Shown one piece after another: positions 1 through 5,976 of a DNA stretch of 8,793 nucleotides. The DNA lies in contig JAUXHF010000069.1 in assembly GCA_030621685.1 (NCBI GenBank), positions 1 to 8,793 on the forward strand, written 5' to 3'. The notes under the pieces were generated by a model. It did not search any database. It saw nothing but the letters and a program-made list of their open reading frames with translations, and was not told the DNA's origin. A program made the position numbers and the translations under genes. Position 1 is the stretch's first letter. Each line of letters opens with the position of its first letter. Source of the stretch: Spirochaetota bacterium (GTDB lineage Bacteria; Spirochaetota; UBA12135; COTS27).

Positions 1-81
1 AAAGACAAGCCATATAGTTAAGCTGGATTCTATAACCTAAAGCCCCGAAGCTCTAAAGCTAGGCTGGCTGGCTACGCAGCG

Positions 82-111
82 GGAAAGGCGGAAAGGGCGG
101 CGAAAGCGGCG
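82..111. repeat. Imperfect GAAAG-GGCG short repeat
   Basis: Three imperfect copies of a GAAAGGCG-type word follow each other: GAAAGGCG (83-90), GAAAGGGCG (91-99) and GCGAAAGCGGCG (100-111). The strand asymmetry is strong (purine-rich on the plus strand). It is most likely a slippage product in non-coding DNA; no function is evident. Confidence 0.6.
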
Positions 112-185
112 TAAGAAAAGCTCTTCTGTATGCGCTATACCAGCTCACTGCCTTGCCCGAGGAGATGATGGTGATGGTAGGATGG

Positions 186-207
186 CGCAGCACAGCCGCA
201 GCACAGC
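186..207. repeat. Perfect 11-bp tandem direct repeat
   Basis: The 11-mer CGCAGCACAGC occurs twice in exact tandem (186-196 and 197-207), about 20 bases beyond the stop codon of the minus-strand lipoprotein gene. It is a direct, not inverted, repeat, so it does not form a terminator hairpin by itself. No function can be assigned. Confidence 0.85.
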
Positions 208-226
208 TTAACCTAAATATTTCCGT

Positions 227-1477
227 TTATTTATGCCGAGAGATGCTATCGTAAACGCTATCAAAGAGCGGGGCATTGCCTAAAAGCAGTAAAGCATTTT
301 CTAATGCAGAGTCATACCTATTAATATAGCTGGGATCATTGATATCTTGATAAGCGGGGATGTTCTCCCAAGCTGGAGAGTCTATTCCGAAATCTGGCAA
401 AATACCCTGCCGCAGATAGTTAGCATCGCCTGAGGGCGTACAATTTTCAAGGCAATAAGATTGACTAGAGGTAAAGGTAGCGTTCCAGCCGTTAGCAAGA
501 TCTTTATCTAATATGGCACCAGCACAGCCAGCTGTTGCTTTTTTTCTAGTGTCATAATAATAATATCCGATGTTGATGAGGTTTTCGCGTTTACGCATGG
601 CCAGCGTGAACATTTCGCCGCCACTACATGTAGAAAAACTGGTAAGCAGAATCATCTTTCCCTCGCTAAAAACATGGCTTCCTTCTGGGCGAATAATAGC
701 GGGATAGATATCCTTGAATTTATCAGGAGCTATCTTTTCGGAAAACTTAATATAAGGCCCTTCGGTATTCGCAAAACGTGCGGCAATATACCGACCATTA
801 TCTATAGAGCCACCAGCAGCAGTGCGCACATCTACGATGATACTCTCTACCTCAAGGGCATTTAAATGCTTAATAATATCTTCTATTCCGCTAAGCCAAT
901 CTCTATTTCCTTCCAGCCTAACAATGCCGCCTAATTCTTTAATAAGGTGAGCTACTCGAATATATCCAATTTTTATTGGGCTAAATTCATTTTTAATTAG
1001 CCCGTAACGGAAATTTTCCTTTCTTTGTTCCATTGAAAAGTCAAGATAAATATCGGGAAAAGGGGAGGGATAGCCAACCAGATTATCTAAGACAAGTAGT
1101 TGTTCTTCAGTAAGTAAGGCTTGGGCAGCGTAATCTATATCACTAGGAAAATAAGATCCAAGATGGGGATCTTTGCACTCTACCTGAATTAAATAGAGTA
1201 TTCTTGCCAAGGCTACATCGCCCATGTCTTTATAGACACGGGGGCGATAGCGCTTATAAAGTTCATCTGGGCTGCAATCTTCGCTCTTGCCTGTGTACTC
1301 TCTGGGATAGGCATAGATGCTCTTGAAGTCTTCAAAATAGAGATCAAACACTTTAGGCTCGCTGTGATAGCTAAGATTAATGAGTAAAGAACAGGCGCTT
1401 AGGCTGCCTGATAGAAGAATGAAGATACAACAGCTAGCTAGCTGTTTAAAAATTAGTTTTCTTTGAAAGTGTTTCAT
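227..1477 (-). CDS. S41 (tail-specific protease-like) family lipoprotein
   Basis: A 416-residue protein with a lipoprotein signal: basic N-terminus, hydrophobic core and lipobox LSAC with lipidation Cys29, so it is predicted to be membrane-anchored on the periplasmic side or exported to the outer membrane. The second half has the layout of the S41 tail-specific protease (TSPc) domain: GYIRVAHL at 171-178, a VDVRTAAGGS strand-loop at 215-224, a TCSGGE nucleophile loop with candidate Ser285, and GILPDFGID near the C-terminus, the usual G-x-x-PD position of the family. I see no PDZ domain; the region from about 40 to 165 is not recognised. A Lys 25 residues after the Ser, as in Tsp/Prc-type Ser-Lys enzymes, is not in place (KK is at 312-313), so the catalytic mechanism, or activity at all, is uncertain. 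The start is supported by the signal peptide. It is the last gene of the gyrB group, 33 bases after the preceding stop. Family assignment is fairly sure; substrate is unknown. Confidence 0.8.
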   Translation of the reverse strand: MKHFQRKLIFKQLASCCIFILLSGSLSACSLLINLSYHSEPKVFDLYFEDFKSIYAYPREYTGKSEDCSPDELYKRYRPRVYKDMGDVALARILYLIQVECKDPHLGSYFPSDIDYAAQALLTEEQLLVLDNLVGYPSPFPDIYLDFSMEQRKENFRYGLIKNEFSPIKIGYIRVAHLIKELGGIVRLEGNRDWLSGIEDIIKHLNALEVESIIVDVRTAAGGSIDNGRYIAARFANTEGPYIKFSEKIAPDKFKDIYPAIIRPEGSHVFSEGKMILLTSFSTCSGGEMFTLAMRKRENLINIGYYYYDTRKKATAGCAGAILDKDLANGWNATFTSSQSYCLENCTPSGDANYLRQGILPDFGIDSPAWENIPAYQDINDPSYINRYDSALENALLLLGNAPLFDSVYDSISRHK

Positions 1478-1510
1478 AATAAGCTATACCTGTTATTTGT
1501 ACGAGAAAAC

Positions 1511-2404
1511 CTACCATTTCCATGCCAAGCCAATATGGAAGCTATTTCTCATATTGAGTTTAGCTTGCTTAATTTGTGGTGGTTCATAATAGGCTGCTTT
1601 GAAAGTATAGCTAGCCAAAAGGTCTAGATAGGGAGTAAGGTTATAACTATAATCAAAAAGTACGAGTACACGAAAGAAGTTATGCCAGAAAGCAAAGCGG
1701 GAATTTTCGGTTATAATTTGCACGCCACCTTTAAAAATTCCGTACTGTTCAAGAAGAAATTCCATTCTAAGATTATAAGAGTTAAAAGCGGGCCTTGATA
1801 GGCTACCTATCATGGGAAGCAGCAGGCTAGATGTTATTCGGTGTTTGCCATTTTGCCAAACACCTGTTAGGGCAGGGCCTAGAGCAAAATGACCGCTCCA
1901 TGCGTAGCTAAGAAAGTAGGGTATCCAAAAATCAAGGGTGCTTTCTAGCACCCAGCCGGTGTAGAGTCGTAACCATTTTCTTTCTAATACTCTAAACTGC
2001 GAAGCATAGTTTAAATGAACAAAGAATTGGTATTGGTTGCGGTCATCATCAGGATATTCATTTTTATTTTGATAGTTTTGGAACATGCTGCCGCCAGCAA
2101 ATTCCATAGTAAGAAAATGGTAGCTATCGCTGTCAAGATAGCTATAGCCAAGCCGTAGTTGGCCGGCTACGCCAAAACGAAAAAGCTGTGATAGCACCTT
2201 ATCACGACCATCGGAGAGGGTGAGTCCTACGCTTGTAAGAACAGAATTTTTTTTCTCATCGAAGGAAGGGGCTGCTAGCGCATACTGATAGCTAAACAGG
2301 CTAAGCCATAGAAAGCCAACAAACCCGGGAACTGAGAGAAAATGAAATCTTGCTTGGCTAACTCTTCTTCTTCTTTTAGCTAGAAAAATATGCATAGCAT
2401 ACAT
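1511..2404 (-). CDS. Predicted outer-membrane beta-barrel-like protein, function unknown
   Basis: A 297-residue protein I do not recognise by family. The N-terminus has a run of basic residues (RRRR) followed by a hydrophobic stretch from about 22 to 45 ending in ALAA, which fits a Sec signal peptide cut before APSFDEKK. The remainder is rich in Tyr, Phe and Trp, with alternating polar/aromatic stretches such as LRLGYSYLDSDSYHFLTMEF, and the last residues are HIGLAWKW; a terminal aromatic residue on an amphipathic strand is typical of outer-membrane barrels. The barrel call is therefore an inference from composition and pattern. It starts 17 bases after the gyrB stop and precedes the lipoprotein gene by 33 bases, so co-transcription with both is likely. 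No clear Shine-Dalgarno precedes the first ATG or the alternative ATG three codons later, so the exact start is open; translational coupling to gyrB is possible. Confidence 0.8.
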   Translation of the reverse strand: MYAMHIFLAKRRRRVSQARFHFLSVPGFVGFLWLSLFSYQYALAAPSFDEKKNSVLTSVGLTLSDGRDKVLSQLFRFGVAGQLRLGYSYLDSDSYHFLTMEFAGGSMFQNYQNKNEYPDDDRNQYQFFVHLNYASQFRVLERKWLRLYTGWVLESTLDFWIPYFLSYAWSGHFALGPALTGVWQNGKHRITSSLLLPMIGSLSRPAFNSYNLRMEFLLEQYGIFKGGVQIITENSRFAFWHNFFRVLVLFDYSYNLTPYLDLLASYTFKAAYYEPPQIKQAKLNMRNSFHIGLAWKW

Positions 2405-2421
2405 GCGGTGAATAGAAAATT

Positions 2422-4356
2422 TTATATATCTAAATTGCTGACTTGTTTTGAGAAATCAGCAATGAAGTTGCGTCTTTCTTCAATTTCCTCGCCCATTAAA
2501 ATGGAAAACATCTCGTTGGCTTCCATATAATCTTGAAGCTGCACTTTAATAATAGAACGATTCTCGCGGTCCATAGTTGTTTCCCAAAGCTGGTCGGCGT
2601 TCATCTCGCCCAGTCCTTTGTAGCGTTGTATGTAAGGGCTTACGCCGTTAAAACTTTCATTTAAGATTCTATTTTTTTCGGAATCACTAAAAGCATAAAA
2701 AGTTTTTTTGTTATGCGACATTTTATAGAGAGGGGGCCTAGCTAAGTACACTCTAGATTGTTCAATAATGGGCAGCATGTAGCGAAAGAAAAAAGTGAGC
2801 AAGAGGGTACGGATATGAGAGCCATCAACATCGGCATCGGCCATAATAATAATTTTTCCGTAGCGAAGTTTTTCGATGTGAAAGTCATCGCCAACGCCGG
2901 CGCCAAGGGCGCTAATAATGGGCTGTAGTTTTTCGTTAGCAATAACCTTATCAATTCTAGCCTTTTCAACATTGAGCATTTTCCCGCGCAGAGGCAAAAT
3001 GGCTTGGAAGTAGCGGTCACGTCCGGCTTTAGCCGAGCCGCCAGCCGAATCGCCTTCAACGATATATATCTCGCTCTCATCGACATTTTTTGTGGTACAA
3101 TCGCTGAGTTTTCCGGGGAGGCTGTCGTTCATTAAGGCGCTTTTACGCCGCGTGAGGTCTCTGGCTCGCCGGGCAGCTTCTCTTGCTTGTGCTGCCGATA
3201 AGGCTTTTTCTAAAATGGCCTTACCGTCTTCAATATTAACGTCAAAATAACGAATGAGTTCATGGCTTAGGGACTCACGAACAAAGGAGTAGGCCTCTGG
3301 GTTGCCTAGTTTGTTTTTGGTCTGTCCTTCAAACTGTGGCTCACTTAGATTAAGCGAGAGTACGGCGATAAGCCCCTCTCGAGCATCGTCACTGGTAAGG
3401 GCTTCCACTTTGTATTTTTTCAGCAGGCCCATGTTACGCGATAACAGCGTGTTTAGCACTTTGAATAAGGCAGCTTTCATGCCATTAACATGGGTGCCGC
3501 CGTTTGGCGTATGTACGGTATTGACGTAGGCATATGAGCTTTCGTTATACGAAGCCGTATATTGAAAAGCAAACTCTAAGCTCATTTGCTCATCATCGCT
3601 GGTTTTTTTTATTGAGATGGGCGTTTTATGAATGGTTTTCTTTGAATGCTTTAGGCTTTCTACATACGAGATAATGCCTCCTGTATAACAGAAAGATTGA
3701 CGGATGGCTTCTTCGCCTCGTTCATCGATGAAATCTATGGTCACGCCACTATTCAAGAAGGCTAGCTCGCGCAGTCTTGTGCTAATGGTGTTAAAATCAA
3801 AATCTATTTCTTCAAAAATCTCCTTATCGGCTTTGAAGCGAACACTGGATCCCCGTTGCCAAGGGTCATCGCTAGCTACGCTACCTTCTTCGCGGGTAGC
3901 CTGGGTAACCAAGCCTCTTGCTAGGTTGAGGCGATATATTTTCTTTGTTCTTCGTACTTCTACTTCCATCCACTGGGAAAGGGCATTTACGCAAGAAACG
4001 CCTACGCCATGCAAGCCGCTAGAAACCTTGTAAGAACTATTTTCGAATTTACCGCCGGCATGCAGCTTAGTCATGACAATTTCTAAAGCGCTCACGCCAT
4101 ATTTAGCATGGGTATCTACAGGAATGCCGCGGCCGTTATCTTTTACGAAGACAACATTATCGGCTTCAAGCACTACGGTGATATGGTCGCAGTAGCCGGC
4201 AAGGCTTTCATCAATAGAGTTGTCAACGACCTCAAACAAACAATGATGTAATCCTGATTTGCCGGTAGAGCCAATGTACATGCCCGGTCTTTTGCGAACA
4301 GCGGTAAGCCCTTCTAATACTTTAATTTCACTGGATTGATAGCTTTCTTCAGCCAT
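2422..4356 (-). CDS. gyrB: DNA gyrase subunit B
   Basis: The 644-residue ATPase subunit of DNA gyrase, which with GyrA introduces negative supercoils into DNA in the cytoplasm. The GHKL ATPase domain is intact: EVVDNSIDE with general-base Glu42 and Mg-binding Asn46, DNGRGIP at 73-79, and the lid glycines SGLHGVG at 113-119. The transducer QTK loop is at 345-347. The TOPRIM domain has EGDSAGG (434-440) and DADVDG (507-512), followed by QRYKGLGEM (577-585). The wording RYKGLGEMNADQLWETTM favours GyrB over ParE, which usually has RFKGLGEM. The length matches the short form without the gammaproteobacterial insertion. The ATG is set by the conserved N-terminal order (KVLEGL..VRKRPGMYIG); an AAGGAA lies 14 bases upstream, rather far. 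Neither gyrA, recF nor dnaA is adjacent; the upstream neighbour is an unknown gene across a tandem-repeat array, and two envelope genes follow closely. Confidence 0.98.
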   Translation of the reverse strand: MAEESYQSSEIKVLEGLTAVRKRPGMYIGSTGKSGLHHCLFEVVDNSIDESLAGYCDHITVVLEADNVVFVKDNGRGIPVDTHAKYGVSALEIVMTKLHAGGKFENSSYKVSSGLHGVGVSCVNALSQWMEVEVRRTKKIYRLNLARGLVTQATREEGSVASDDPWQRGSSVRFKADKEIFEEIDFDFNTISTRLRELAFLNSGVTIDFIDERGEEAIRQSFCYTGGIISYVESLKHSKKTIHKTPISIKKTSDDEQMSLEFAFQYTASYNESSYAYVNTVHTPNGGTHVNGMKAALFKVLNTLLSRNMGLLKKYKVEALTSDDAREGLIAVLSLNLSEPQFEGQTKNKLGNPEAYSFVRESLSHELIRYFDVNIEDGKAILEKALSAAQAREAARRARDLTRRKSALMNDSLPGKLSDCTTKNVDESEIYIVEGDSAGGSAKAGRDRYFQAILPLRGKMLNVEKARIDKVIANEKLQPIISALGAGVGDDFHIEKLRYGKIIIMADADVDGSHIRTLLLTFFFRYMLPIIEQSRVYLARPPLYKMSHNKKTFYAFSDSEKNRILNESFNGVSPYIQRYKGLGEMNADQLWETTMDRENRSIIKVQLQDYMEANEMFSILMGEEIEERRNFIADFSKQVSNLDI

Positions 4357-4370
4357 AAAAATAATTTTTG

Positions 4371-4376
4371 TTCCTT
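4371..4376 (-). promoter_or_regulatory. Possible gyrB ribosome binding site
   Basis: AAGGAA on the minus strand is the only Shine-Dalgarno-like word near the gyrB start, but the 14-base spacing to the ATG is longer than the usual 5-9. It may be used weakly or not at all. Several genes in this window have no recognisable Shine-Dalgarno sequence. Confidence 0.3.
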
Positions 4377-4397
4377 ATGTCTCGTTAAATAATAGCT

Positions 4398-4685
4398 GCT
4401 TGGGCAAGTTTTATTTTTTTCAGCCGTTTCGTTTTTCTAAGTTGTTACTTGTTAGGGTAGGCGGCACTGCTAGGCAGGCACTGGGGGACAAGTTTTATTT
4501 TTTTCAGCTGTTTCGTTTTTGTAAGTTGTTACTTGTTAAGATGGCACTGTTAGTTAGGTTAGGCGCCTGGGGCAAGTCTTGTTTTTTTCAGCTGTTTCGT
4601 TTTTGTAAGTTGTTACTTGTTACGTTAGGCGGCACTGTTAGGCGCTTGGGGCAAGTCTTGTTTTTTTCAGCCAGTTGCTTTTTGG
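4398..4685. repeat. Tandem array of ~84-bp units upstream of gyrB (about 3.5 copies)
   Basis: Four copies of a unit follow in tandem, anchored by CAAG at 4405, 4489, 4573 and 4652 (periods 84, 84 and 79). Each begins GGG(G)CAAGT followed by a T-run and CAGC on the plus strand. Copies 1-3 continue through TTTCGTTTTT, TAAGTTGTTACTTGTTA and a GGCACTG-containing part, although that last part is rearranged in copy 2. The fourth copy is partial and decays after about 4682. Copies 2 and 3 are close to identical over their first 60 bases, so the duplication looks fairly recent. The array fills the gap between the 340-residue gene and gyrB, and the fourth copy encodes the last residues of that upstream gene. 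The inner AAGTTGTTACTT could form a small stem-loop in every copy, but no strong terminator is formed. Confidence 0.9.
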
Positions 4686-5660
4686 CGGAAAGGCGAGTAC
4701 CATGGTTTTAATAAGAGTTCCTTTTAAATCGTGTACTTGCACAAGTTTGTCTTTTTCACGAAAACTCAATTGTATTTCAGTATTTTTGTAGAGTCCTTTT
4801 CCGGGTAAGGTAAGTAAGATGGGTATTGAACGCACTCTACCAAGCGATATGTTTGCAGAATTGTTTGTTTTACAAGGAGCTTCAGCATGTTTTTTAACGA
4901 TGTCGATAACTTCTTGCAGATGGGCTTCGAGGTTCTTTTTAGCCTTATTCCCTGCAACAGCTACTCTAGCAGATCTCTTGAAAGAAATACTATGGTTTAA
5001 TAAGTATTTATCATCTACATTTATTTTGAACTTAAGGTTATTATCTTCGCGGAGGACACTAATATCAAACCTCTGTTCTTTACGCATGCCGCTTTTTTTG
5101 AGTTTTACGGTAGAAATCTTCTTATTGGCATAATCTTTGTATATGATAAGTTTATGCTCTGCAGTTGCTGAGGTCTTAAAACTATACTCATACTGATTCA
5201 CTTTCTTGCGATTGTATACATTTAGCAAAAAAAGTTCATGGGCGGTATTGCTGGTTAGCGGGATAAGGGTTAATCCCGTAGGCAGAAACATAAAAAAGTA
5301 CATTTTATGAAAAGCATGGGAGCGTTCAATAATAGGCAGCAATTCTCTATTGCTTACCTCCACAAGCCAATGTTTAAATAAAGCCAGTGAAGATTTTTTT
5401 ACTTTTACAATAAAATTCTCTGGAAAATCTTGAATGTTCAGGCTACTAATCGTCTCATCGAGAACTTCTGTTAAGGTGTTTTTATCAAAAGGAAATCCTT
5501 TTTCGTTCATGAAGTTACTGGGAAAGGCAGGAAGGTATCCCGCGTTATCCGTATCTTCAATATTTTTTATGCCTTTTTGGATATAAGCCATGTATTTTTC
5601 GCGTGTGCTTAAAAAAGTTTCTTGTTCCATGTGTTTAGAGAGCTGCCGTGTTACCAGCAT
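4638..5660 (-). CDS. Hypothetical protein of 340 residues
   Basis: I do not recognise this protein. It has no signal peptide and reads as a soluble, Lys-rich, probably cytoplasmic protein. The N-terminal third (about 10-60) is polar and helical in character (EKYMAYIQKGIKN); a hydrophobic run YFFMFLPTGLTLIPLTS lies at 121-137 but contains two Pro and Gly and is short for a membrane span. Several amphipathic strands follow at about 145-230, then a probable helix (NKAKKNLEAHLQEVIDIVKKH, split by no obvious motif) near 235-257. The final residues LKKTRLAPSA are encoded inside the fourth copy of the tandem array, so the present C-terminus may have been created or altered by the repeat. The start is uncertain: Met1 (5658-5660) and Met11 (5628-5630, MEQETFLS) both lack a Shine-Dalgarno. 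It is read towards gyrB, with 281 bases between, and diverges from hisS. Confidence 0.75.
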   Translation of the reverse strand: MLVTRQLSKHMEQETFLSTREKYMAYIQKGIKNIEDTDNAGYLPAFPSNFMNEKGFPFDKNTLTEVLDETISSLNIQDFPENFIVKVKKSSLALFKHWLVEVSNRELLPIIERSHAFHKMYFFMFLPTGLTLIPLTSNTAHELFLLNVYNRKKVNQYEYSFKTSATAEHKLIIYKDYANKKISTVKLKKSGMRKEQRFDISVLREDNNLKFKINVDDKYLLNHSISFKRSARVAVAGNKAKKNLEAHLQEVIDIVKKHAEAPCKTNNSANISLGRVRSIPILLTLPGKGLYKNTEIQLSFREKDKLVQVHDLKGTLIKTMVLAFPPKSNWLKKTRLAPSA

Positions 5661-5765
5661 TAAGAGGTAAGGCTAAGGCTTATTGGTACTAGGCTAACTA
5701 TAAATTTTAATTTCATAGAGAAGTAAGGTATGCTTAAAAGGATACTTGAAAATTCTTTGCACAAT

Positions 5766-5794
5766 TTGATATTATAGCTTACTATAAGTATAAC
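5766..5794 (+). promoter_or_regulatory. Predicted sigma-70-type promoter for hisS-ribBA
   Basis: TTGATA (5766-5771) and TATAAC (5789-5794) each match five of six consensus bases and are separated by the optimal 17 bases. Transcription would begin near 5801, giving a leader of about 175 bases before hisS. The promoter assumes a canonical housekeeping sigma factor; the sequence alone does not prove use. Confidence 0.45.
5771..5776 (-). promoter_or_regulatory. Perfect -10 box facing the hypothetical gene
   Basis: On the minus strand this is TATAAT, an exact -10 hexamer, which would start transcription near 5764 about 104 bases before the 340-residue gene. No good -35 hexamer is found 16-18 bases upstream, so support is partial. 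It shares base 5771 with the -35 of the rightward promoter, so the two could not be occupied at the same time. Confidence 0.3.
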
Positions 5795-5824
5795 ATTTTT
5801 TTGAAATGAAGATAGGTTTTTTTG

Positions 5825-5859
5825 AAAAAGCTAATAAAAAAGCTAACAAAAAAGCTAAT
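5825..5859. repeat. Three-fold 12-bp repeat in the hisS leader
   Basis: AAAAAGCTAA occurs three times with GCT at 5830, 5842 and 5854, an exact 12-base period, with a run of five or six A in each copy. Because 12 is a multiple of three, a frame starting at ATG 5806 and ending at TGA 5869-5871 reads through it as repeated Lys-Ala-Asn units (EKAN, KKAN, KKAN). The repeat is certain; whether it acts as a DNA or RNA site, a micropeptide, or is only slippage debris is not known. Confidence 0.8.
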
Positions 5860-5976
5860 GATATACTATGAGACTCAATGACTTTGAATAACCTTGAATA
5901 AGCTGCCCAAACATGTATTCATGTATTAGCTTCATATAAAATTAAAAACATTTCCTGTAAAAAAAACCGAAAAACT

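Larger units (their letters stand above)
1..226. other. Non-coding low-complexity stretch at window edge
   Basis: No reading frame of credible length crosses this stretch; rightward frames entering from the left edge meet stops within the first 40 bases. It lies downstream (3') of the minus-strand lipoprotein gene. It is visibly richer in G and C than the flanking coding DNA and is built of short repeated words: GGCT repeats near 63-72, GAAAGGCG-like blocks at 83-111, GATG/GGTGATGG words near 164-185, and a perfect 11-bp tandem repeat at 186-207. I looked for a hairpin followed by a T-run that could end the minus-strand operon and found none convincing. No tRNA or rRNA-like sequence is apparent. 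Confidence 0.6.
5661..5976. other. Divergent AT-rich intergenic region (hypothetical gene / hisS)
   Basis: This 316-base gap between divergent genes contains no gene I would call with confidence. It holds a sigma-70-type promoter facing hisS (5766-5794), a TATAAT box facing the 340-residue gene (5771-5776), a three-fold 12-bp repeat inside a 21-codon open micro-frame (5806-5871), and further short tandem repeats: CATGTATT twice (5912-5919, 5920-5927), TTGAATAA twice with a 10-bp period (5884-5891, 5894-5901) and TAAGGC twice (5668-5679). No T-box (no conserved AGGGUGGNACCGCG-like word) or other riboswitch signature is seen. No Shine-Dalgarno precedes the hisS ATG. Confidence 0.7.

Noticed and set aside
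30..72. Possible terminator hairpin (AGCC..AGCT..AGCT..GGCT) after the lipoprotein gene
   Set aside because: Arms are only four bases each with interruptions, and no T-run follows on the minus strand.
3302..4033. Plus-strand frames opposite gyrB (3302-3529, 3704-4033), and the overlapping minus-strand frame at 2742-3086
   Set aside because: They lie entirely inside gyrB, whose motifs are intact in its own frame, and have no recognisable features.
2422..4356. ParE instead of GyrB
   Set aside because: The QRYKGLGEMNADQLWETTM wording and the N-terminal sequence fit GyrB better; no parC is adjacent.
4400..4711. Plus-strand frame of 103 codons across the tandem array, with a 28-residue repeat containing FFQ.FRF.KLLLV
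   Set aside because: It exists because 84 is divisible by three. The frame relation breaks at the 79-base step, it overlaps the opposite gene end, and there is no ribosome binding site.
5801..5976. T-box or histidine attenuator in the hisS leader
   Set aside because: No T-box consensus word, no terminator hairpin with T-run, and no run of His codons.
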